Origin: Alloiococcus sp035301245
GTDB taxonomy: Bacteria > Bacillota > Bacilli > Lactobacillales > Carnobacteriaceae_A
Direction of reading: 5' to 3'
NCBI GenBank assembly: GCA_035301245.1
Contig: DATGUS010000072.1
Span: forward strand, 1 to 64,000
Length of the DNA stretch: 64,000 nt
The position numbers and the translations under genes are program-made. Positions 17,783-25,532 of this stretch are shown piece after piece. The first letter of the stretch is position 1; each line of letters begins with the position of its first letter. A model generated the notes under the pieces. The model did no database searches. It was not told where the DNA came from and saw only the letters and a list, made by a program, of their open reading frames with translations.

Positions 17783-17864
17783 CTTTTCTCCTCCTTCTAA
17801 AATATAATATATTGTTATTCTAACATGGATTAGTTCAATTAAAATGAGCTAACTAAAAATAGAT

Positions 17865-17899
17865 AAAACGCTAAAACTCTACGTGAGTTTTAACGTTTT
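17865..17899 (-). terminator. terminator after mnmA
   Basis: A 15-bp stem with one mismatch (AAAACGCTAAAACTC at 17865-17879, GAGTTTTAACGTTTT at 17885-17899) with a 5-base loop lies 37 bases after the mnmA stop. Its A and T tails would let it work in either direction. Confidence 0.8.
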
Positions 17900-17936
17900 C
17901 GATTAATTGTTTCATTCAAAGTCGTTGCACATATAA

Positions 17937-19064
17937 TTAAATATATTGTAATTGATTCGTTTCACTATATGCTTGATCAATCGTGCCCCCGCCTAAGCAT
18001 TCATCACCATCATATAAAACGATTGCTTGCCCGGGTGTAATTGCTCGTGCGGGTTCATCAAATGCAATGGTTGCACTCTTTTTGTCATCACTTAAGTGAA
18101 CAGTCACCGGGACATCTTTCGTTCGGTAACGGAATTTAGCTGTACATTTGAATGTTTGTGGAAACTCTTTATCTACTGTAAATGCAAAATCTGATGCATC
18201 AAGGTGTGTCGCGTATAAGTGCTCATGGTCGTAACCTTGTCCAACTAATAACACATTACGTTCTAAGTCTTTTCCAATCACAAACCATGGATCATTATTA
18301 TGGTTTGCACCACCACCGATACCTAAGCCTTTACGCTGTCCGATTGTATAATACATCAAGCCATCGTGGCGTTTTAAAACGTCACCATCTAATGTTTCCA
18401 TATTACCCGGTTGTGCTGGTAAATAGTTCATTAAAAACTCTTTAAAGTCTCGTTCACCAATAAAACAGATGCCAGTTGAGTCTTTTTTCTTCGCTGTTGC
18501 TAAATTAGCTTCTTCAGCGATTTTACGGACTTCTGATTTTTCCATTTCACCAAGCGGGAACATTGCTTTTGATAATTGTTCTTGAGAAAGCTGGTTTAAG
18601 AAATAGGTTTGGTCCTTATTACTGTCAACACCTCGAAGTAAATGTGCAGTACCGTCTTCATCACGTCGAATGCGTGCATAGTGACCTGTTGCTACATAAT
18701 CCGCACCAAGATCCATCGCATAATCTAAGAACGCTTTAAATTTAATTTCTTTATTACACATGACATCTGGGTTAGGTGTACGCCCTTTTTTGTACTCGTC
18801 TAAGAAGTAAGAGAATACTTTATCCCAATATTGTTTTTCGAAGTTCACTGTATAATAAGGAATGCCAATTTGATTCGCTACTAAAGCCACATCTTTATAA
18901 TCTTCCGTGGCCGTACAGAAGCCATTCTCATCGGTGTCATCCCAGTTTTTCATAAATATACCGACAACATCATAGCCTTGTTGTTTTAAAAGTAATGCCG
19001 TGACTGATGAGTCAACACCGCCACTCATACCAACAATGACTCTTGTTTTAGAATTGTCCGTCAT
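17937..19064 (-). CDS. mnmA: tRNA-specific 2-thiouridylase MnmA
   Basis: Adds sulfur to U34 of tRNA-Lys, -Glu and -Gln, taking it from a cysteine desulfurase. At 375 residues it is normal. It has the PP-loop GMSGGVDSSVTALLL, the first catalytic Cys in NPDVMCNKEIKF and the second in STGICFIGERDF, plus GQRKGLGIGGG. It lies just downstream of the gshAB-desulfurase-DUF1831 unit but has its own promoter (19144-19172). The pairing with that desulfurase matches the YrvO-MnmA arrangement in Bacillus. Confidence 0.96.
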   Translation of the reverse strand: MTDNSKTRVIVGMSGGVDSSVTALLLKQQGYDVVGIFMKNWDDTDENGFCTATEDYKDVALVANQIGIPYYTVNFEKQYWDKVFSYFLDEYKKGRTPNPDVMCNKEIKFKAFLDYAMDLGADYVATGHYARIRRDEDGTAHLLRGVDSNKDQTYFLNQLSQEQLSKAMFPLGEMEKSEVRKIAEEANLATAKKKDSTGICFIGERDFKEFLMNYLPAQPGNMETLDGDVLKRHDGLMYYTIGQRKGLGIGGGANHNNDPWFVIGKDLERNVLLVGQGYDHEHLYATHLDASDFAFTVDKEFPQTFKCTAKFRYRTKDVPVTVHLSDDKKSATIAFDEPARAITPGQAIVLYDGDECLGGGTIDQAYSETNQLQYI

Positions 19065-19143
19065 TAAACATCACCATCATTTCAAAGTTAGATTTTGAAA
19101 AATCCATACGAATTGAAGGTTCGATAATTTTCCAATGCCTTAT

Positions 19144-19172
19144 ATTATACTAACTAAAAAGAAGAGAATCAA
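19144..19172 (-). promoter_or_regulatory. promoter of mnmA, inside the preceding terminator
   Basis: Minus strand: TTGATT (19172-19167), a 17-base spacer and a perfect TATAAT (19149-19144). The -35 box lies in the loop-side arm of the terminator that ends the DUF1831 gene, so the two signals overlap. Confidence 0.6.
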
Positions 19173-19190
19173 GGTTTTGACTCTCTTCTT
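19156..19190 (-). terminator. terminator of the gshAB-desulfurase-DUF1831 operon
   Basis: A 13-bp stem with one mismatch (AAGAAGAGAATCA at 19159-19171, TGACTCTCTTCTT at 19178-19190) is followed on the minus strand by further T. It lies 15 bases after the DUF1831 stop. Confidence 0.75.
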
Positions 19191-19204
19191 AAGACATTCT
19201 TAGG

Positions 19205-19549
19205 TTAATCATTGACTTTTACGAGAACACCATTTTCAATAAAATCTTTTAAAATAAATTCGGCAAATTCTCTTGCTTCTTGGCGTTCATTAGTTTTAAA
19301 TAAATCAATCTTTTTTAATCCATTTGCTGTAACAGTGTTCATTGTAAATACACTTAAATCTTTGCTAATGGTTATTTTTAGCTTCGGTGATTTTTTATCC
19401 ATTACTTGTTTAGATAATGTACGTTCATATTGAAAGTTACCATTTCGTGTTTCAGTGAATGCATTATCTCTTAATGTATAGCGAACAGCTGAGTCGCTAA
19501 CAGCATACTTCACTGTGCCTCCTGGTAAGGTTTGTACATTCGACTTCAT
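19205..19549 (-). CDS. DUF1831-like protein
   Basis: Small soluble protein of 114 residues with no known function. Sequence and position match, from memory, the Lactobacillales DUF1831 family that sits between a cysteine desulfurase and mnmA. It has a segment TVKYAVSDSAVRYTLRD, a basic middle, and a C-terminal REFAEFILKDFIENG helix. I start at the ATG at 19549, 6 bases after GAGG; an ATG one codon earlier is possible, and a TTG at 19561 would include the ribosome site. It is the last gene of the operon. A role in sulfur transfer is only guilt by association. Confidence 0.75.
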   Translation of the reverse strand: MKSNVQTLPGGTVKYAVSDSAVRYTLRDNAFTETRNGNFQYERTLSKQVMDKKSPKLKITISKDLSVFTMNTVTANGLKKIDLFKTNERQEAREFAEFILKDFIENGVLVKVND

Positions 19550-19586
19550 CATATCCCTCAATTCTTATTATATAATCAAAAAGTAA

Positions 19587-20738
19587 CTAGTCATCTGATT
19601 TTAAGCGCTCAATAGCTTTAGCTAGCTTTTCAACGGTTTGTTCAATGTCATCCTTCGTTGTATCAAAACCAAAACTAAAACGAACGCTCTCGCTAATCGC
19701 CTTATCGTCTTCACCATGAATCGCAGTGAGGACATGACTAGGTTGCAAACTACCTGCCGTACAAGCTGATCCAGAAGCGGCTTCAATACCACTTAAGTCT
19801 AACTGGATGAGTAATTTTTCAGAAAAAACACCTCTAAAGTGTATATTTAAAATATGCGGTAAGCTTTGATTTAATGAGCCATTCACCTCATACTCAATTT
19901 TATAACTGTCTAACTGACTCAAAAAGGTCTCTTTGAGCATAGATAGATGTGTTTGGTAGTCTTCTAACTGATTCATTCGCAATTCACTAGCTTTAGCAAA
20001 TCCTGCAATATAAGGAATATTTTCCGTCCCAGCACGGTGCTTGCTTTCTTGTTCACCGCCTAAAATAAGACTAGGCAAATGAGTGTCTTCATTTTTGTAT
20101 AAGAAACCGATCCCTTTTGGCCCATTAATTTTGTGAGCAGACACTGATAACAAATCAATGTTTAGATCAGTAACATCTATGGGTTTTTTCCCATAAGCCT
20201 GAACAGCATCTGTATGAAGGATTGCCTGGTGATTTTCTAAGACCTTACCAATTTCTTTTATTGGCAAGAGCGATCCGACTTCATTGTTCCCTAGCATAAT
20301 TGAAACTAAAATCGTATCATCTCTCAATGCTTCTTTAAATATATCTAGCTCAATAGTGCCTTCTTTATTAACCGGCAAGTAAGTCACTTCAAAGCCAATT
20401 GATTCTAAATATTGCATCGGCTTTATAACCGATTGGTGTTCAACTTGGCTTGTAATAATGTGCTTTCCTTGCTTAACCATCATCTCTGCTGTTTTAATAA
20501 TAGCCATATTATTACTTTCTGACCCGCCACTAGTGATTATAATCTCATTTGGTTTAGCATGAATGCTCTCAGCAAGGACTTGTCGCGACTGGTCAAGTAT
20601 ATTTCGACTATCGCGACCGCGTTGATAGGTGCTTGACGCATTACCAAAGTGGTCAGATAATGTTTTAGAAATCACTTCAATAACTTCAGGATGGACGGGC
20701 GTTGTCGCTGCATGATCTAAATAAATTCGCTTCAACAT
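19587..20738 (-). CDS. cysteine desulfurase (IscS/YrvO type)
   Basis: Pyridoxal-phosphate enzyme that takes sulfur from cysteine as a persulfide, here most likely for MnmA. It has 383 residues. The cofactor Lys is in SAHKINGPKGIGF and the persulfide Cys in SGSACTAGSLQPSHVL. Earlier motifs are YLDHAATTPVHPEV, TSGGSESNN and HTDAVQAYG. It lies 9 bases downstream of gshAB and upstream of DUF1831 and mnmA. A second desulfurase is at 40.1-41.2 kb with thiI. iscS, yrvO or nifS would all be used as names. Confidence 0.93.
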   Translation of the reverse strand: MLKRIYLDHAATTPVHPEVIEVISKTLSDHFGNASSTYQRGRDSRNILDQSRQVLAESIHAKPNEIIITSGGSESNNMAIIKTAEMMVKQGKHIITSQVEHQSVIKPMQYLESIGFEVTYLPVNKEGTIELDIFKEALRDDTILVSIMLGNNEVGSLLPIKEIGKVLENHQAILHTDAVQAYGKKPIDVTDLNIDLLSVSAHKINGPKGIGFLYKNEDTHLPSLILGGEQESKHRAGTENIPYIAGFAKASELRMNQLEDYQTHLSMLKETFLSQLDSYKIEYEVNGSLNQSLPHILNIHFRGVFSEKLLIQLDLSGIEAASGSACTAGSLQPSHVLTAIHGEDDKAISESVRFSFGFDTTKDDIEQTVEKLAKAIERLKSDD

Positions 20739-20747
20739 CGTTTCTCC

Positions 20748-23039
20748 TCATCTATTTTTACGTTTTGGTAATTCGGGGAATAACATATTAATCACATCAT
20801 GTGATAAACGTCTTCCCTCCCCTTCATAAACATACGCATGCATATTCATGGCTGGGTTAAAATTCATTTCAATTAGTGTATACTTTGGATCGTGCTCAGT
20901 TGTTGGCACGCTAATATCTTCTATAATTAAATCAATCCCACTGATGTTGACATTTAGTGCTTTTGCCATTTGGACAGCAACCTCTTTATACGATTCGTGT
21001 ACGTCATCTGTAATATCCAGTGAGTCGCCACCTGTTGAGATATTCGAGTTTTCCCTTAAATAAACAGTGACGTCTTTCTCTGGAACAGAATCGAAATCAT
21101 AGCCTTGTTGTTTTAACATTAAGGACTCTAATTCACCCGTTTCAATAATCGCTAACGGTGCACGATGATTCTCGCCACGTAAGTTATCATCGTTCTTCTC
21201 ATCAATGAGCTCTCTAATTGTATGCTCTCCATCACCTAACACATTGGCTGGTTTACGAAGCAATACGGATTGAGTTACACCATCAATCACAAAGAAACGA
21301 TACTCAGTTCCAGAAATATATTCTTCAACTAACACAGACTGATCTTCATTAAATGCAATCTCTAAAGCTTTTTCATAAGACTCTTTTGAAAATTTATCTT
21401 TAAAGATCGAAATACCAATGCCGTAGTTAGTTGATTTAGGTTTAATAACAATGGCTTGATCTTTGTATAAATCATAATCAAGTAATGCAGAGTCGATAGT
21501 CTGATATTCACTTCCACCTGGCACTTTAAAACCTTGTTCAGCTAATAATTTTTTCGTCACCGTCTTATTGCCCATGACCCAGTGTGATATATACGTATCA
21601 TGGCTCGTTTGGTTTCCATTACGTACGTACTCCACATGATCTTTATAAGACAATTCTAAGAATTGGTCTTGACGGTCGAGTACTCTTACTTTTAGCCCTC
21701 TTTGAATAGCATCAAACATAACCAGCTGTGAAGACATTTCCATATCAGTAAAACCTCTTAATAAAAACGGTTTTTCATAAGCTTTGGCTTTATATGCTTG
21801 ACCAATTTTTTCTCCAAGTTCTAGATAAGATGCGTTTTCTAATTCTTTAACTATTTGCATGGCGTAAGTTAATTCAGGATTATCAATCGCTTCTTTCGCA
21901 CGACGGACTTCTGTTAGATAACTTTTGGGGAGGTGAGCTTCTATTGCTATCTCTTCCATAATATCTAAAATACGTAAGCCTTCATCTTTATATTTAGTCA
22001 ATTGGTTAGGCTTTTCCATCGCAACTTCTAAGTTGTAGTCATTTCCAGTTTCAATACCCTGTTCCGTTGCATTTTCATCAAGCCAGATCATCGTCATTGA
22101 AAATAAATGTAAGAACTCGATTTGTTCTTTTGATAGGCCCCACTCAGAGAACGGATTAACATCAATCGAACGGTATTCCACATATGCGATCCCTTGATTT
22201 AAGATGTCTTGTGCTGAATTTCCGTATCCCTTTAATCGAGCATCACCATAGAACTCACGCTCTTCAGAGATAACTTTATTTTTCACAAGTTCTTGAATTT
22301 TCTTAACATAATCTTCAGTTGAGTTTAAAGGGACATGAACATCAGTAAAGTTATGATAGCCATATGAACTATTGCGAATACTACGCATATAACCAGTTGG
22401 CTTTTCTTTTGGGTGCGTCTCTGATTCATAAAAAGTATCATCAGCAATCGGCGCTGCCCCATATAAATAAGTAATTATCCAGTGATAACGTAAAAAGTTT
22501 CTAGATAACTTCAAATAGACCTTATCTCTAAAATCTTGATAATTTTCAGTTTCATTTTGATATTTAAATAATTGATTGATAAAATCATCCGAAAATGAAA
22601 AATTAAAGTGAATACCACTGATCATTTGCAGTTGTTTACCATATTGTTCGGCAAGGTAATTTCGGTAATCGAGTTCGAATTGCTCTGGTACTTTAATAAT
22701 TGGAATGTCTTTATCATCAGGTAGAATATTTGGCATGCTAAATGGCCATAAATATTCATCCTCTTCCATTGAACGAATATAAACATCATGTAATGCAGCT
22801 AGCCAATCCATCGTTTCTTTAATGGTCGTTGCTACTGGTGTAATTAATTCAGGTTGAGATTCACTAAAATCCGTAATTAAATAAGGGTGTATGGCACGCT
22901 TTCCTAAAGGTTCTGGCGAATCAGTTAAAGCAAGTTTGTAATCCTCAACTGTTCTAAGCGATTCTCTCTCTATCCCTATTCCGAATTGTTTATATGTTTG
23001 AAAAAGGTTATTTTCTTTAATTAATTTACAGTAATTCAT
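20748..23039 (-). CDS. gshAB: bifunctional glutamate-cysteine ligase/glutathione synthetase
   Basis: Makes glutathione from glutamate, cysteine and glycine in one protein. The N-terminal ligase spans roughly residues 1-450 (FGIGIERESLRT, MISGIHFNFSFS, YVEYRSIDVNPFSE). An ATP-grasp synthetase follows (AIVIKPKSTNYGIGISIF, VLVEEYISGTEYRFFV, and a final IEMNFNPAMNMHAY). At 763 residues it is the full fusion length known from streptococci, enterococci and Listeria. It heads the operon with the cysteine desulfurase and DUF1831, linking glutathione to cysteine use. The upstream region is shared with divergent rarA; a TAAAAT box preceded by TG is visible about 30 bases before the start. Confidence 0.95.
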   Translation of the reverse strand: MNYCKLIKENNLFQTYKQFGIGIERESLRTVEDYKLALTDSPEPLGKRAIHPYLITDFSESQPELITPVATTIKETMDWLAALHDVYIRSMEEDEYLWPFSMPNILPDDKDIPIIKVPEQFELDYRNYLAEQYGKQLQMISGIHFNFSFSDDFINQLFKYQNETENYQDFRDKVYLKLSRNFLRYHWIITYLYGAAPIADDTFYESETHPKEKPTGYMRSIRNSSYGYHNFTDVHVPLNSTEDYVKKIQELVKNKVISEEREFYGDARLKGYGNSAQDILNQGIAYVEYRSIDVNPFSEWGLSKEQIEFLHLFSMTMIWLDENATEQGIETGNDYNLEVAMEKPNQLTKYKDEGLRILDIMEEIAIEAHLPKSYLTEVRRAKEAIDNPELTYAMQIVKELENASYLELGEKIGQAYKAKAYEKPFLLRGFTDMEMSSQLVMFDAIQRGLKVRVLDRQDQFLELSYKDHVEYVRNGNQTSHDTYISHWVMGNKTVTKKLLAEQGFKVPGGSEYQTIDSALLDYDLYKDQAIVIKPKSTNYGIGISIFKDKFSKESYEKALEIAFNEDQSVLVEEYISGTEYRFFVIDGVTQSVLLRKPANVLGDGEHTIRELIDEKNDDNLRGENHRAPLAIIETGELESLMLKQQGYDFDSVPEKDVTVYLRENSNISTGGDSLDITDDVHESYKEVAVQMAKALNVNISGIDLIIEDISVPTTEHDPKYTLIEMNFNPAMNMHAYVYEGEGRRLSHDVINMLFPELPKRKNR

Positions 23040-23156
23040 TAAGTCACATCCTCAGATATTTCAAAGTTAATTTTACCACAGTTCTAAAGAGATATCTAAA
23101 ATGCTGACTGTAAAAACATGTTCATGATATACTAGACAAACAGAAGGAGTGGTCAT

Positions 23157-24419
23157 GTGGATCAACCATTAGCATATCGAATGAGACCGACAACAATTGA
23201 TAATATAGTTGGGCAAGAACATTTAGTTGGTGAAAATAAAATTATATGGCGTATGGTTGTGGCAAACCAACTTTCTTCCATGATTTTATACGGTCCCCCA
23301 GGCATTGGAAAAACAAGTATTGCCAGTGCCATTGCTGGGACAACTAAACATGCTTTTAGAATGTTAAATGCCGCAACAGATACTAAAAATGATTTAAAAA
23401 TTGTTATCGAAGAAGCTAAAATGAGTGGAACAGTCATCTTGTTACTAGATGAGGTGCATCGTTTAGATAAACCCAAGCAAGATTTTTTACTCCCTCATTT
23501 AGAAAATGGACGGATTATCTTAATTGGAGCGACTACAGAAAATCCGTATATTTCAATCCATCCAGCGATTCGTAGCCGTTCACATATTTTCGAGTTAAAT
23601 CCACTACAAGAAACAGATATAATTCGTGCCTTAAAACGGGCACTTAGCGATGAAAAAGACGGGCTTGGTGCTTATGAGGTAGACATCTCAGATACTGCTT
23701 TAAATCACTTTGCCCGTTCCACCAATGGTGATTTAAGAAGTAGCTTGAATGCATTAGAACTAGCAGTGAAGTCAACACCAAAAAATGATGATGGCGTTAT
23801 TTATATTACCCAACCCATTGCCGAAGAATGTGTTCAACGGAAGTCATTAACTCATGATAAAGATGGCGATGCTCATTACGATGTTATCTCAGCTCTCCAA
23901 AAATCGATTCGCGGTAGTGATGTTGATGCAGCACTACATTATGCCGGGCGCTTAGTTGAAGCAGGAGAACTTCAAATCTTGTGTCGCCGTTTAATGGTTA
24001 CTGCTTATGAGGATATCGGTTTAGCAAATCCTTCTGGAGCACAAAGAGCAGTTGTTGCAGTAATGGCCGCAGAACGTTTAGGACTTCCTGAAGCTCGTAT
24101 TCCATTAGCTAATGCGATTATTGAACTATGCCTGTCTGACAAATCAAATACGGCATATAAGGCAATAGATGAAGCAATTTCCGATATTCGGTCAGGAAAA
24201 TCAGGTCAAATACCGAAGCATCTTAAAGACTCTCATTATAGCGGAGCTAAAAAATTAAATCGCGGTGTAGACTATCAGTATCCACATAATTTTCCGAACG
24301 CCTTTGTTAAACAACAATATTTACCGGACACCCTTAAGGATGCCACTTACTACACGCCAAAGACCAATAGTCGCTTTGAAGATGCATTAAATAACCAATA
24401 CAGAAAATATCAAAAGTAA
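23157..24419 (+). CDS. rarA: replication-associated recombination protein RarA (AAA+ ATPase)
   Basis: AAA+ ATPase of the RarA/MgsA clamp-loader-like family that acts at stalled replication forks. It has 420 residues with Walker A GPPGIGKTSIASA, Walker B ILLLDEVHRLDK, sensor 1 GATTENPYISIHPA and an arginine-finger segment RSRSHIF. The C-terminal tetramerisation region follows (RLMVTAYEDIGLANP). The start is GTG, with AAGGAG 7 bases before it. A candidate promoter is CTGACT at 23104-23109 with TATACT at 23128-23133. 6S RNA follows directly, a neighbourhood shared by many Firmicutes. Confidence 0.95.
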   Translation: MDQPLAYRMRPTTIDNIVGQEHLVGENKIIWRMVVANQLSSMILYGPPGIGKTSIASAIAGTTKHAFRMLNAATDTKNDLKIVIEEAKMSGTVILLLDEVHRLDKPKQDFLLPHLENGRIILIGATTENPYISIHPAIRSRSHIFELNPLQETDIIRALKRALSDEKDGLGAYEVDISDTALNHFARSTNGDLRSSLNALELAVKSTPKNDDGVIYITQPIAEECVQRKSLTHDKDGDAHYDVISALQKSIRGSDVDAALHYAGRLVEAGELQILCRRLMVTAYEDIGLANPSGAQRAVVAVMAAERLGLPEARIPLANAIIELCLSDKSNTAYKAIDEAISDIRSGKSGQIPKHLKDSHYSGAKKLNRGVDYQYPHNFPNAFVKQQYLPDTLKDATYYTPKTNSRFEDALNNQYRKYQK

Positions 24420-24441
24420 ATGGTTAAAGTACTTAATAACG

Positions 24442-24470
24442 TTGACAAGTTGTTAAGTAAGTGCTATCAT
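24442..24470 (+). promoter_or_regulatory. strong sigma-A promoter of 6S RNA
   Basis: A perfect TTGACA (24442-24447), a 17-base spacer and TATCAT (24465-24470), beginning 22 bases after the rarA stop. The predicted start is near 24477, matching the base of the RNA's closing stem. Confidence 0.8.
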
Positions 24471-24476
24471 TACATT

Positions 24477-24664
24477 AAGAAATCTGAAGTGTTCGAGTTG
24501 TCTTTTTTAACGAGTTGACCGAACATCTATATATTGGGATTCGAAAGATAATATTCATGTCAAGCCTTGTCATTTGGAAGACAGATGTATTATTGGAGAA
24601 ACCCACCTGCAATTAGCGGGTACAACCTATAAGACGATGGAACGGCACATATCGGATTTTTTTA
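24477..24664 (+). ncRNA. ssrS: 6S RNA
   Basis: Small RNA that mimics an open promoter and binds the housekeeping RNA polymerase in stationary phase. The region has a strong promoter, no reading frame and the right length (about 188 bases). Its ends pair (AATCTGA at 24481-24487 with TCGGATT at 24652-24658), and it has internal helices around a central A/T-rich bubble near 24520-24545. A T-run follows the closing stem. The position next to rarA is the known 6S location in many Firmicutes. I could not run a covariance model, so the family call rests on structure and place. Confidence 0.75.
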
Positions 24665-24675
24665 TTATTACTATT

Positions 24676-24703
24676 AAGCATGCCCTTTGTGGGCATGCTT
24701 TTT
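24676..24703 (+). terminator. terminator after 6S RNA
   Basis: A 10-bp perfect stem (AAGCATGCCC at 24676-24685, GGGCATGCTT at 24691-24700) with a 5-base loop, then T. Confidence 0.85.
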
Positions 24704-24753
24704 GTATTGTGTTATTTTCAAAGATATTCTCTTTATGATCATCTATGCTCTAA

Positions 24754-24778
24754 TTTTACAAATAGCTGATTTGTAAAA
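24754..24778. repeat. perfect inverted repeat of unknown role
   Basis: TTTTACAAA (24754-24762) and TTTGTAAAA (24770-24778) form 9-bp arms around a 7-base spacer, followed by more A. It could be a weak terminator on the minus strand or a protein site upstream of usp. The rest of the 220-base stretch before usp shows only the usp promoter. Confidence 0.5.
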
Positions 24779-24866
24779 AAATAATTCATTGGTTTCTTTA
24801 TTATAAAAATGTAAAACAATCGCAGTCTCCGTAGTTATTTTTTGATCAATATTAATCCATATTATT

Positions 24867-24894
24867 ATGACAGCCTTTTCACATATGGTATAAT
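24867..24894 (+). promoter_or_regulatory. promoter of usp
   Basis: ATGACA (24867-24872), a 16-base spacer and a perfect TATAAT (24889-24894), 29 bases before the usp start. Confidence 0.55.
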
Positions 24895-24923
24895 TTACTT
24901 AAGGAAGATTAGGAGGGATTTTT

Positions 24924-25364
24924 ATGATTCAAGAATATAAAAATATTTTAGTAGCCATCGACGGTTCAGAAAGCGCAAACTTAGCTTTCAAAAAAGCAAT
25001 TGCGATTGCTAAGCGTAACAATGCAAAATTATATATTGTTCACGTTGTAGATACACGAGCATTCCAACCTTATGAATCATTTGATAAAGGTGTCACCGAT
25101 AGTGTTAAAGATGAAGCAACAAATATTTTAACTAAATGTGAACAAAGTGCTCTTCAAAAAGGTGTTGCTAACGTCGAAACTATTATTAAGTATGGTTCAC
25201 CAAAAAAAGCAATTGGCACTGAAGTACCTAAAGAAAAAAATATTGATTTAATTATCTTAGGGGCAACAGGTCTAAATACTATTGAACGTTTCTTTATCGG
25301 TTCAGTATCTGAAAACGTTATTCGTTCAGCGAAATGCGATGTGTTAATCGTGCGTAAAGAATAG
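24924..25364 (+). CDS. universal stress protein UspA family
   Basis: Single-domain cytoplasmic Usp protein of 146 residues, a family induced in starvation and stress, often ATP-binding. The N-terminal strand ILVAIDGSESA and the C-terminal ATP-loop pattern GATGLNTIERFFIGSVSENVIRSAKCDVLIV (G-2x-G-9x-GS) are both complete, so it is probably an ATP-binding member. AGGAGGG precedes the ATG. It is monocistronic, between 6S RNA and a strong terminator. Its precise role is unknown. Confidence 0.92.
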   Translation: MIQEYKNILVAIDGSESANLAFKKAIAIAKRNNAKLYIVHVVDTRAFQPYESFDKGVTDSVKDEATNILTKCEQSALQKGVANVETIIKYGSPKKAIGTEVPKEKNIDLIILGATGLNTIERFFIGSVSENVIRSAKCDVLIVRKE

Positions 25365-25402
25365 TCAATCTTTTAACTTTTATAATATCTATCTAAAAGG
25401 GT

Positions 25403-25441
25403 GGTGTCGTTGGGAGTTCCCCATCGACACCGACTATTTTT
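25403..25441 (+). terminator. terminator after usp
   Basis: GGTGTCG (25403-25409) pairs with CGACACC (25425-25431), with an inner GGG/CCC, followed by a T-rich stretch ending in TTTTT (25437-25441). Confidence 0.75.
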
Positions 25442-25464
25442 ACTTAAAACAATCCATATCCTAC

Positions 25465-25511
25465 AAAAAAAGCATGTCTGACTTCGTTATAGTGAAGTCA
25501 GACATGCTTTT
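25465..25511. terminator. long bidirectional terminator between usp and ackA
   Basis: A perfect 16-bp stem (25470-25485 with 25494-25509; core GCATGTCTGACTTC) with an 8-base loop has an A-run before and a T-run after. It serves ackA on the minus strand and can catch readthrough from usp. Confidence 0.9.
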
Positions 25512-25532
25512 ACTCATTGTGTTATTTAATTT

